DNA of 23,825 nt from Isohypsibius dastychi (taxonomy: Eukaryota > Tardigrada > Eutardigrada > Parachela > Isohypsibiidae), in the NCBI GenBank assembly GCA_034696485.1, contig JAQIWT010000311.1:1-23825 (forward strand), in the 5' to 3' direction. Positions 1 to 10,360 of this stretch are shown here, piece by piece. The position numbers and the translations under genes were made by a program. The notes below the pieces were generated by a model, which searched no databases, was not told the DNA's origin, and saw nothing but the letters and a program-made list of their open reading frames with translations. Numbering within the stretch: the stretch's first letter is position 1; the number at the start of each line of letters is the position of its first letter.

Positions 1-3000
1 CTCTAATCCCTGCAAACATGGCGGAAACTGCGTGGACAGCGAGCATGGAGTATCGTGTATCTGTACAAACACCGGATATTCCGGAAAATTATGCACGCTT
101 CCGCTGCTAATGGAGAGCTGTGCTAATTTGTTTTTGGCGGGAGAACGACGAAGTGGAGTGCACTTGTGAGTCGCCATCCGGTGTTCCCTGCGACGCTGGT
201 GACAATTGTTTCTTTCAAGGGTTGACATTGATGGAAATGGACCTCGTCATGTTTACTGCAGTATGAATGCAACAGAGTCCAAGGGAACAACAACTATATC
301 TCACAATCTGCCGTCTGTCGAACTGAAAAGTTACTCACTTGGAGGTGCGAGATATGAACTCAAATACCGTAATATGGACCAGACTGCGTTGAAGCGACTG
401 GTGGAAAGTTCGGAAGATTGTCGACAATCTGTATCTTTCAAATGCCGTAACACTCCGCTAAAGTGAGCGAAGCTTATCACCACTTTTCACGAACATGATG
501 AGTAATTTTATGACCTTACATTTTAGAATGGGAACTCATACCTGGTTCCGTTCAATTCACGACGCAAATGTCACAAACTTTGGATCAGCTGCAGTGAAAG
601 TAAGCGTGGTTGTATAAAGAAATTCAGCCGGAATTATATTTTGGATTTTTTTCAGAACTGCGATGTGAATGATAACGTCGACCGGGTAAAGGTCACCAAT
701 TATATTTTTCGTGGTAATTCTTCATTTGCTGATTTTAGGTCGATGAGGGTTATATAACCGGGAAACGAAATGTTCCCGTTTCCAGTATTAACATTCTGAA
801 CAGAGACTCTAAAGGGAAAGGTGTACTGACTATTGGACCGTTGGAATGCCAAGGCAAGCCGGGAGCCCAAGAAGCGATCTCGTTCATGTCGAAAAACAGT
901 TATCTTCGTCTGCCAACTCTGAAACCACAGGAGAATTTCCAGTTTTATTTCAAGACTTTTCTGCACAAAGCGTCTCTGTTACATCAGGGAACTGCTTTGA
1001 GGGTTGATTTGAAGAACGGTATTTACCAAAAATTAACGAATTCGTTCACATCTGCTGATTATGGTTTCATTACAGATTCTTGTGTTTCACTTTATCTGAA
1101 TCTTGGTGGCGAAGAGCAGTCAGTCTCAGCATGCGTTCCCAAGCTCCTGAACAACGGCGGATGGCATTTGGTAAAAGTTCAGTTCGGTTTCCGGGAAGTC
1201 CGACTGACAGTGGATTTGGTTGGAAATTACCACTCTTGGAACTTCGGTCAAAAGCTTCAACCTTTCACTGGATTTCTTACTTTCGGAGCATACGAACCGT
1301 ATGTTGATAATAAAATTCCATTTCCGGTAGATTGTTTATGTGTTTTTTTCGATAGCGACACAAGATCAGCATTAAGTGAACCAGGAGTTATCGGCTGCAT
1401 AAAAGGATTCGCGAGGGGATCCCAACCAGTTGATATTTCGGCAGCCGCTAATAACCAGAATTCCGAGGGAATCGGAAGAGACTGTGTCGAAACATGCAAA
1501 CCTGATACGTGTCAAAATAACGCGGAGTGCTTTGATAAATTTGGAGACTTCGATTGTATTTGCTCAAACCCAGTCGCGCATTCTGGAAAAAATTGTGAAA
1601 TAAGTGAGTAGATTTATTCCTATTTTCTGTGGGTTTTCTTACCGCTTTCTTCCATCCAGATATCAACACAAACCCAGTAACATTCGGGAACGCCAGTGCG
1701 TCCTACATTCAATACCAAGCAGTTCCAGCTCAGATTCTGAACGAGTCAATTCTGCTGAGCTTCCGCACTCACGCCCCCGGTGGACTATTGTTTTATTCCC
1801 ATGATAACCTCAACAATTTCATCCAACTCCATTTGCAAGATGGCAACCGAGTCATCGTGACCTTTAACCTTCTTAACCGAATTCAGCGATTAGCTGTTAA
1901 CCGAGAAGGCCTCAGCGATGGAAAATGGCATCAAGTCCGTCTTGCTCACACAGAAAATTCCGTCAGCTTGGAAGTCGATTTTGAATACAAATCAGCAATG
2001 AAATTGAGCGGCGGATATGTTCTTCTGAATCGGTATACACCAAGACCATGGCCTCTGTCTGATAAAGCCCTGGAAACTGTGCTTCCTCCACGACCGAATT
2101 TCGCGACTGTTGCATTTCAAGTGCTGTATGTTGGTGGAGTCAAAAGACCAGAATATAGTTCATCGATTCAGGGATTCCACGGTTGTATTCGAGGAGTTAA
2201 AATCGGCGACCATCTGCTTGATTTGTCTGACCCAGGCCCAGATGCCGAAGGTGACCGGGAAAGGGATCCAGGCGTCACTGACGGATGTCAAGCTGGTTGT
2301 GAATTGGCCAACCCATGCAGTAATGGAGGACAATGCATTAATAAATGGGGAGATCAGGAAAGTCCTGCTGAATGTCGATGCGAGTCCACGTCATTCGGCG
2401 GACCAACTTGTTCGGAAGGTATTTTCAGTTTTCCGTCATCGAAATTCACTGATTTGAAAATTCGCATGGTTAACTTTGTTTTACAGATATTGGTGCATCG
2501 TTTGATGGATCATCTCGTTTGGTTGTCGAGTATAAGCCAGGTCCAACAGTCTTCGCGCTCGACCTTGCTCGATCCATGAGATTCCGCTTGGCGTTCTCAA
2601 CGAGCACCGTTCCGAACACCTCCGTCGCACTTCTTTTCGTCCAATTTTCCCAGTAAGACTGGGAAAATTTGTCATTGGTTTTGAAACTGTGTTTGAAATA
2701 TTGAGATATTAAAAAGTTACTAAGGTTAACATATGAGTTTTCTTAATTTTTGTATTTTCAGGCGCGCCGCTGAATTGGTGTTCTCACTGACTCCAGAAGG
2801 TTTTGTCAAATTTGACCTTTACTCTGAGCCATCCAACCATTTCAGTCAGTTGGTTGAGGGAAATTTCACAAACGGACAACGCCACCACTTGGTACTGACA
2901 ACAGCAGGCCGCTCCGTGACCTTTCAGGTACTCGATCAACAACACTGGGTCTTCAGTCTTTTGCATTTTTCGATATGATTCAGGTTGATGACAACGTAAA

Positions 3001-3985
3001 GACCGTCGATTTGCCGTTTGATTTATCTCCGGCGTTTGCTCATTATATCACAGTTGGTGGAATTGACGTCCCCACTAGGAAAGAAACCTTGTCGGAATTT
3101 GGATTATATGTGGGCTGCTTGTCAAGTAAGATCAGGCTAATTAAATGTTGATAAATTGCAATTTATTTGAATTGTAGCGTTGTAGCTGTCGTGATGAATT
3201 CCATTTTGTTATTCATTTATTTATTTTTTTATCTGTGGATTGTAGATGTTGTGATTGATTCGCCGAACCAAAGATCATCGGTGTTGGAGCCGTTGAAGCT
3301 CGGCCTTCGTAACGAAGACCTTCCATTCACTGGCCACCGATTCACTGGCGAAAACTTGCAAGAAGGACAATGTGCTGCTTTTGCTGTGAAAATTCAGGAC
3401 CTCGATCTTCCCGATAATGAGCTTCCGACTACCGTAAATTAACTTAACAAAAGCATCGAAATTCGTTTTAAATTCTGTTTGTTGCGAACAGGGACTGTCG
3501 TTCCCACCATGGGACGTCGCGCCGGCAACCGCGGAAGAATATCAAGTAGCAGCACCAAAGCCATATACTCCTCCGCTTGAACGCAATACCGGCATAAGTA
3601 ACTATAATACTTCCATCGTTTTTTTGTGAACCGAATATAACTGCGTACATTTTTTAGTTGTTGGAGTTGTATGTGGATTGTTTCTATTAGCAGTTATTAT
3701 AGCAGTGCTGGTTTACATGTGCCGGCTAAGGAGTGCGAGAAGAAACAAATATGACGTCGACCGAGAGCAAAGAGAATTTTTGCCAGAGAACGACAAACTT
3801 CTAACACCAGCGGGTTGGTTAATGAATTTTATTAAAGCGATTTTATTAAAGAAATTTTATTTGTTACAGATATCAAGAATCCAGAAAATTTGAAATTATC
3901 GCCATCAAGACAGGTGCCTGATGCATTAAATAACAACACAGCAGCATATAACCCTCGGGTTACGAGATATATCGAGCAAGATTGA
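1..3985 (+). CDS. Neurexin IV / Caspr-like cell-adhesion receptor (5' end missing)
   Basis: Single-pass adhesion receptor of the Nrx-IV/contactin-associated protein family, which acts at septate-type junctions and axon-glia contacts. Exons read as 1-165, 220-462, 527-599, 656-685, 739-1603, 1660-2418, 2487-2652, 2762-2927, 2984-3125, 3246-3433, 3492-3597, 3658-3813 and 3870-3985; every junction keeps phase and 1057 residues are visible. Domains in order: an EGF repeat (2-110, six-Cys pattern), a fibrinogen-like region (about 120-840, with DIDGNGP, VYCSMN, NCD and GPLEC landmarks), LamG (about 850-1450), EGF (1486-1600), LamG (1660-2290), EGF (2300-2418), LamG (2487-3125), a Pro-rich stalk, one hydrophobic transmembrane helix (3658-3726), then a basic stop-transfer RLRSARR and a cytoplasmic tail of about 65 residues ending IEQD. 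The discoidin domain and first LamG domains expected for the family would lie left of the window. The family call is firm; the exact orthologue is not. Confidence 0.9.
656..685 (+). other. 30-nt microexon of the neurexin-like gene
   Basis: A ten-codon exon (NCDVNDNVDR) lies between an intron ending ttttttcag at 655 and one starting gtaaag at 686. Both flanking introns are phase 0, so including or skipping it keeps the frame. The residues match the conserved NCD segment that closes the fibrinogen-like region of Caspr proteins, which supports it as real coding sequence. Confidence 0.75.
2643..2669 (+). repeat. Perfect 11-bp inverted repeat over a splice donor
   Basis: AATTTTCCCAG (2643-2653) is followed by a five-base loop TAAGA and its exact complement CTGGGAAAATT (2659-2669). 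The GT of the intron donor after the exon 2487-2652 is 2653-2654, at the top of the stem. In the pre-mRNA this would fold into a stable hairpin holding the 5' splice site. Confidence 0.85.
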
Positions 3986-4846
3986 ACCAACGTTTTGTGT
4001 TTGCTTTTTTAGTGAGTGATGCTTGATGAAACAAGGTGATTGCCGGTACCGGATGAATCCTGCCATTTTGAGAAACCCTATTCTTTTGTTCGTTACCTGG
4101 ACTTTGTTGTGCTCGTGAATTCCCCCATCGTTGTTTTTTTATTTTGAATGTTTTACGATATCTTGGTCAGTGGTAATGGGGTTGATATGATCAGCATGAA
4201 TAAAATTGGAACCGAAATCGTATCTACTTGAAAATCGGAAAAGCGGAAAAAAAAGAAACGCGAGAGCGTACAACATGGAAAGGTCATTAACTGAGCGCGG
4301 CATGATGGGTCTGTTGTTAATGTAGCGGCGGAGCGAGTTATGCTGTTGTTGTATTTTCGTCTACCGGAAAATTGTCCGCGCCGCCTAATTTCGTAGAAAG
4401 TGTCATTCATTTGACTTGCTAGAGGAATGTCATCTATTCGGATTCCTTCAAGACATTGGAATCGATGGGTGGAATGCAAGTTGATGGAATGTGATCCGCA
4501 GATCATCAAAGAGTGAGAATAGGTCATCTTCATGCAGTCTTGCTCGGCCTTGTATTCAAGGAAAGTCGAGCCCGCCCGTCCGTCCCAGAAAATGCGATCG
4601 ATTATTTTGCAGCCAGTATGTTTATCAGCTTTGGATGTGATGCCTGTGTAGAGAGGATAGAAAGAGAGCTGTTTTGATCCTTCACATCTCAGTGCATGCG
4701 CGCATATTCTGTTTTTCCCAGCCAAGCAGGCATCGATCTCTTCTGGCCTTCAGTTGAATTGCCAAAATCTGGGCAAGAAGCTCTGAATCAGTGTCTGGTA
4801 TATCGGATAGCCATATTGAATATCGCGCAGAAATTTTCCATGTCTA
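3986..4846 (+). other. Neurexin 3'UTR and FEZ 5' flank, no gene seen
   Basis: 861 bases between the neurexin stop and the FEZ start. The left part is likely 3'UTR ending near the AATAAA at 4199. The right part should hold the FEZ promoter and leader. An open frame of 190 codons runs on the minus strand (4153-4725), but it starts at TTG, resembles no family I know and overlaps the likely 3'UTR, so I do not call it a gene. No tRNA or repeat was recognised. Confidence 0.6.
4199..4204 (+). other. Polyadenylation signal AATAAA (neurexin)
   Basis: Canonical hexamer 214 bases after the neurexin stop codon on the same strand, the first AATAAA downstream of it. It fixes a probable 3' end of the transcript at about 4215-4235. 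Confidence 0.6.
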
Positions 4847-4854
4847 ATGGCTGA
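4840..4854 (+). promoter_or_regulatory. Four-codon uORF overlapping the FEZ start
   Basis: ATG TCT AAT GGC TGA starts seven bases before the main ATG at 4847 and ends five bases inside the FEZ frame. If the leader contains it, ribosomes starting there stop almost at once and would need to reinitiate or leaky-scan to the main start. An AG at 4829-4830 (cgcgcag) just upstream could be a leader splice acceptor. Confidence 0.6.
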
Positions 4855-6220
4855 GGAAGAACTGGACAACTTTGAATTGGAACTGGAGCTGTCCAAAGCG
4901 CCACTGGCTCAAAGTGAAGGGCAGACTGAAGAAGAGGAAGAGTGGGAAGAATTCGAAACAGCCACTTCCGGTACGGACTTGGATCCATTCTCCCAGCAGT
5001 CAAATTTTGGAGGAAGTTCTGGATATTCCAGTCTTGCTGGCACGCAGGAGAATTTGAAGCTAAAAGGTAAAATGTCCAGCTCGCAGTTTGGCGGTTCATT
5101 GGAAGATTTGGTGGAAAGTTTCGATCAGAAAATCAGCGAATGTTTCCGCGATTTGAACAGCGATGTTTCTGACTTCGCTCCCACAACTATTCGAACCCAG
5201 GAAGAAGCGCTTGCTCAGTCACGTTTCTGGAAGGATTTAACCAGCTCCTTTGGGACAGCTTTGCCCGTGGATTGGTCAAAGACCGTCATTCGAAATAAAT
5301 TGTTCTTGCCCGTTTTGGATCTAAAACCTCAACCTGGAAGCGCTGGCCTTGGCCATAAAAATGCAACTGGAGACAGCCAGAGTTCATCGGATGAAGAACT
5401 GTGTAATCAACTAGACATGCATGCCATGATCGCGTCTCATCACCAAACTCAGCAAGGCGAAATGGCCACAGCGGATGAGGTTATTAAAGAAATCGATGCG
5501 ATGATGCAGATTGTGAGTGATTAATTCGAAGTTGATTTTTTGCGACTGAAAAATGCTTCCCATCGATTTTGTTTGCTGTAAGGTGATATTTGATTGTGAA
5601 AGTGTTTGCAGGACGACGAATCTGAAAATCCCCATGATGAACAGCAGCACTCCAATTATACTTCCGCCGGCGGCAGCGATGAAGATAACAAGGGTCTTCC
5701 GAGTCTTCCTTCGCCGCTCTACGAAGACAAATTGCAAGAAATGAGCATGCTTGATCAGATGGAATTGCAGGCTGAGCTGGAGAGACTCACTCAGCAGTAT
5801 TCTGAAACGTTGGTTCAGGAACTAGCTCTTCGAGATGAACTCCAGGTGCGAATTCGTATTACATTTTAAAATTGAGCCATATTGATTTTGTTGAATAAGG
5901 GCTGGTTATATAATGCTTCACTGATTTCTTTTCAGTTCGAAAAGGAAGTCAAGAATAGTTTCATATCGGAACTCATTAAAGTGCAAAACAAGCGGCGCCA
6001 TTATGCAGTCGACCGAAAGCGGAGCATCAAAGCCCGAACTCCATCTGAAAGTGGAGCAAAGTACTTGACGACAGTTATCCCGTACGAACCAAGCCAGCTC
6101 ACCACTCGTCACATGCAGATCATGATTAAAATCCTGGCGGCAATTAATGAAGACAGTCCCACAACTCCCACCTTGCTCACCGATTACATTCTCAAGGTGC
6201 TCTGTCCGAAAGATGAATGA
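4847..6220 (+). CDS. unc-76: FEZ / UNC-76 kinesin-1 cargo adaptor
   Basis: Complete three-exon gene: 4847-5512, 5612-5845 and 5936-6220, all junctions phase 0, 394 residues (human FEZ1 is about the same length). FEZ proteins link kinesin-1 to vesicular cargo and are needed for axon outgrowth and fasciculation. The N-terminal third is acidic and Ser-rich. A conserved SLEDLVESFDQKISECFRD block (from residue 84) matches the FEZ1 block SMEDLVNEFDEKLNVCFR; Ser84 aligns with the regulatory Ser58 of FEZ1. ATADEVIKEIDAMMQ precedes the first intron. Exons 2-3 carry the coiled coil (ELERLTQQY through FEKEVKNSFISELIKVQNK), and the C-terminus PTLLTDYILKVLCP is the family signature. The start at 4847 opens the frame; a tiny uORF overlaps it. 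It follows the neurexin gene on the same strand and converges with the Tousled-like kinase gene. Confidence 0.95.
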
Positions 6221-6946
6221 ACGTGTTTTGGGCTGATTCGTGTTCGGCTTTTCCGGTTAACACTACTTTCCGATCTCAAATGGTTAGAATTTTTAACTAA
6301 GCTAGCTTAACGCGACGTTTTCAGGAATTCTGTTATTATTTTCTGTTCTTGTCTTATTGGTCTTCCTCGTTCTCAGGTGTGCTTGTGAGCTGATATGCTT
6401 CAAATTTGACTAGTCCGTGTTTTCTAGTCTTTTATTTTAGTTCCTGTGTTTTTGATAACCGAAGTTTTATGGAGCAGCTGTGAGAAAAAGACTGGAAACT
6501 GATATCCGACATAAAGAAATACTGTAATTTGCCCACTGATCCCTAATTTATTCATCTCTTATTCACCAAGTCGATATAATTTCGAGAAATTATTTCCGTA
6601 CATTCCAGTCAACTCTCGAAAGATGAACCGCTCAGAAAAAGAGGAATCAATCAGCAGAGCCCAACAATGTTAAAGGTTTCCGTTCCACAGGCGGCTTCAT
6701 CACTTCCGGTCACGAGCTCCTGCCTTATAAGCACGGATAAAGAGTAAGAAGAACAGAAAAAAACAACAAAAACGAAAGCACTCTCGTGACAAAGGCTCCA
6801 AAATCAGACGCCTTGACCTTTTCTTCAACATCCAAAATCCGTCAATCATCCTGACGAAGGAGCGTAAAATGAAGCACTCCATCCAGTATGGTACAAAATG
6901 ATCACGTCCAATGATCCTGCGCACAGGAAGAGAGGATGCCATCGGT
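6221..6946. other. Convergent 3' region between FEZ and the kinase gene
   Basis: 726 bases shared by the 3' ends of FEZ (+) and the Tousled-like kinase (-). A weak CATAAA at 6510-6515 could serve FEZ, and a TTTATT at 6547-6552 (AATAAA on the minus strand) serves the kinase, so the two 3'UTRs probably meet or overlap around 6500-6550. Open frames here are short and family-less. Confidence 0.55.
6547..6552 (-). other. Polyadenylation signal AATAAA (kinase, minus strand)
   Basis: TTTATT on the plus strand reads AATAAA on the minus strand, 395 bases past the Tousled-like kinase stop codon. It is the canonical hexamer I found downstream of that stop. Confidence 0.5.
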
Positions 6947-9900
6947 TTAGTAGTTATTTGAATTCATCTGATTGAAAGAAGACGAGGAGGAAGGAGCTCG
7001 ATCAGCAGCAGTGCTGCTACTGCCTTTGGTCAGTTTTGTTCCAAGCTGAAGATATTCATCATTCACCAGCTGACGCACTTCCGGTCTCTCGTCTTTCCTC
7101 AAAGTGAGACAGCGTCGGATGAAATTCTGAAATAATATATTAAACTCAAAGTCAATGAGCTGCAAATTAACAACAAACACAAACAGTGCAAGGATATCAC
7201 TTTACGGTGCAACAGTAGCTTCACCTTAGCTTCCAAAGATATTGTCGGTTTTGCGGGGAATTCAACTTCTTTTGCATGCAGTATCGTAAGATTGTTGAGC
7301 ACCTCGCGCTGAGATTGTTTGTCTCCATACGGCTAAATACAAAAACTGTAACTTCTTACTTACGTAGAATTTGTTTAATAAACGCACCTTTTTGCCGTAT
7401 AGCATCTGATAGAATATTACGCCGACACTCCAAACATCAACCTTGCTCGATATTTTGGGCACGTTTGCAGTGTCGAACACTTCCGGCGGCAAATACCAGT
7501 ACGTGCCCGCACCCTGCGATGTCAGATCCATTCCACAATCGCTGTTGTAGTGCTCATCATCGCACACTTTACTCAACCCAAAATCTGTAACTTTGATTTC
7601 ACCGGAAGCGTTGCCATTTCCCAGTAAAATATTTCCTTAAAAAAAAGCAACCATATACAATTCCACGGAAGAAAATCAGAGGCTACACAACTTACCCGGC
7701 TTCAGATCGTAGTGAATAATGGGGGGTTTCAGTTCGTTGAAATATTTAAGCGCGCTTACGACCTGACAAATAATAGCCCGCGCTTCCCGTTCGGGAATCG
7801 TTTTCTGTTGTTTCAGGTAGAAATCCAAGTCGTTCCCTTCGACATATTCAAGGACAGTGGCAAACCTACATTCACCACACAAATGATAAAACCAGCACTC
7901 ATCGATTTTGTAAATAAACACGCGTCCGACTTACGAGTTGGAATCAATCTCGAAAACATCGTAGAGCTTCACAACTCGGGGATGCGTTAAATGGCGATGC
8001 ACGTGATATTCCCTCAAAGCATGCCTGAAAAATCAATTCAACGACGTCAGCTCACTGGTACCAACACAAAATTCAACATAGATCATAATTCAGGAAGAAA
8101 TTCCGAATGCACAAAACAAATTAGTTAGTCTGTCTTACTTTATATAGTTGTCCTTCTTTTCGTCCTTCCATTCTTTTATCAGCTGATGCACTTTCACAGC
8201 CACGTATCTTTGCTCTTCCAGATCGAATGCTTTGTGGACTTCACTGAATCCGCCCTTGCCGATCAACGAAAGCAAAAGGTATCGAGTTTTTAGCACTGGG
8301 TTGTTTTTGAAGACTGATTGGTCTTCATTGAAGATGCGCTTTAGTTCCCGGATGTGCAGAAGACGCTCTCTCTCTGTCCGCTCAAGATCTGCTTGGCAGT
8401 CTTGTTCGTCCTTTTTGAGCTGCGCTGTCCTCAACTTCAATATTTCGTCTTCCAGGGTATAATCAGCCCAGGTCCACCTACAATGAATGGATTAAAAATA
8501 ATCGTAAATTAAAACGGTATCCCGATTTACTCCTTCGCTTCCGGCTGCACAAATTCTGTTGACCAGTTATTAGGCCCATTCGCAGTGTTTCCGGAGGCTG
8601 CCGATAAGTTTCCAGCGAAAGGTGATGCAGCCTGGCCACCAGCAGCTGCCGCAACCGAGATTTCTCCATCTTGTAAATTAGAAGAGCTTGCCGAGGGAGT
8701 GAGGCTACTGTTTGCAAACTTTTTTGAATTTCCTCTGTCGGTCGGCTTCCGTTTCTGAAGAAGTTTGCGCCTTCTATCGAGTTCCTCTTTTTCCGCTTGA
8801 ATTTCATCCATCTTTCTAGAAAAAGCGAATAACTGATGCAATCGTGGCAAAACAGACTCAATTTCCACGAACTTGTGAATTTCGATGAACGCGTAACCAT
8901 CGAGGAATTTCTCTTCGAAGTTCGCGCCTTCTCGCTGAGTAACGAACTGTCCTAGCTTCATTCGATTATGGACGGACTTTGATCGCGAGCTTTTACGTTC
9001 CATGGCGCTCTAAACAGCCACATCTTTCAGACACATTCAATCAACAAGGCATTTGCGCTTTACCTTTTCAATGAGCAGCTTCTTCTCCATTTCCACACAT
9101 TTATTAAGTCGATCATCGGCAACCTCAACCTTATGCTTCAGCCGCATGCTATCCTTCAAAGCATCCGCAATTTTCTGCAGCAAAGACAGCTTTAAAAACT
9201 GCTTCCCCGAGATGCATGACAAAATCTCACCAATTCGTACGTCTGTGCGACTTTATCCTTATCAGCCTTTTCGGAAGTCTGCCGTTGAATCATCGTTTGG
9301 ATATCCCTAATGGTGAGCTCAGTCTACAGGAAAGATTATGTGAGCACGTGAACTGATCAAAGTTTGAACTCTTCAATTACCTGACATGCCATACTGTTTT
9401 TGTAAGATGCCTGACCATTGACAGCTGCGCCAACCGTCGGGGTGGATGGATAAGATGGCGAATAAGTAGGAAAGCCAACAGAGGGTAGGTGTAATGGCGA
9501 CTGCGATCCAGCCGGAGCAGCGGATGGCGAAAAACGGGGTGTGTTGGCGGAAACAGCTGCTTGAGATGGCATTGGTGATCCACCAGCCGCAGACCTGACA
9601 GAATCGCTGCCTTTCCGTCCAGGAGGTCCGTTTGATAATGACGAAGTATCGAGTTTTGAGCTCTTATTATTTACTAAACAAGAAACTGGGCTATTCGTGG
9701 TTGAGGGTATAAAAGAACAATTCTTGCAATTACCAGGCGTGTCCTTAGCTTTTCCCCGTTTCCTTTTGCGTGGCTCAGGTTTTCCGGAAGGAAGAGATTC
9801 GGCAGGCATTTGTGAGACGGAGTTACTACTGGTTGATCCACGAATATCACTAGGGATCTGCGAAATCAAATCTTCAGAACCACCGCGTAAGGACGTGAAG

Positions 9901-10360
9901 TAGAATAAAAGCACCTCAGAGTTAGCAGGTTCCCCTGAATGGGACGAAGTGCTCCGTACACTGACATTGGAATCATCGCGATTAACAGGTCCTTCTGGTG
10001 CCAAAGTCGGTGGAAGGATGAGCAAAGGACTCGGACCAGTATTGTTGACGGTATGATTCTCGAAGTTAAGCGGGCTAAGAATGTAGGTCATTTTCTGTGC
10101 AGCATTTGGAGAATCCTGATGAACAGGAACGAAATGGAACTACAAAATGCGAATTCCGTTAGATCGACGATGCAAAAACGCTCTCGCGATAAACATACAG
10201 TGGCTGGGGTATTCATCGCTGCAAATGTTGTACTTGGAGTAGATGCAGTTATGGCTGATGTGCTGGATGCACCAGAAAGACGAGCTTCCAATAGTTCCTG
10301 CTTGCGAGGATCAATGGTCGGTGGATGCGACGACAGCGAATGCTGAACGGAACTTGACAT
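6947..10360 (-). CDS. TLK: Tousled-like serine/threonine kinase
   Basis: Nuclear kinase that phosphorylates the histone chaperone Asf1 and supports chromatin assembly in S phase. Twelve exons from the start: 10360-10199, 10094-9381, 9323-9231, 9198-9064, 9009-8873, 8815-8531, 8477-8139, 8024-7935, 7865-7696, 7635-7388, 7332-7225 and 7126-6947; phases agree throughout, giving 886 residues (vertebrate TLKs are about 750-790; the excess is in the N-terminus). The N-terminus carries [14 protein letters not shown], the TLK landmark, then a Ser/Pro-rich segment with a basic RKRKRGKAK nuclear signal. The middle is coiled coil ([20 protein letters not shown]). Kinase domain, about 574-848: GKGGFSEV loop (582-589), Lys604 in VAVKV, HYDLKPGN with Asp705 (HYD not HRD, as in all TLKs), DFG Asp726, and the TLK-specific [21 protein letters not shown] 10360 follows an acceptor-like AG, so a noncoding 5' exon is likely. 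Divergent from the thioesterase gene. Confidence 0.95.
8816..8872 (-). other. 57-nt in-frame intron of the Tousled-like kinase
   Basis: Donor gttcgt and acceptor tttttctag bound 57 bases, a multiple of three with no stop in frame. Removing it joins [10 protein letters not shown] to [12 protein letters not shown], which aligns without gaps to the TLK DGYAF region. Retaining it inserts 19 residues that have no counterpart in TLKs I know. Confidence 0.75.

Noticed and set aside
4153-4725. 190-codon open frame on the minus strand between neurexin and FEZ
   Set aside because: It opens at TTG, has no recognisable domain, and overlaps the likely neurexin 3'UTR including its AATAAA.
9889-9931. Possible 43-nt intron (gtgctttta...ctgaag) inside the large second exon of the kinase
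   Set aside because: Removing 43 bases would break the frame to the next exon, whose phase is fixed by homology; read as coding.
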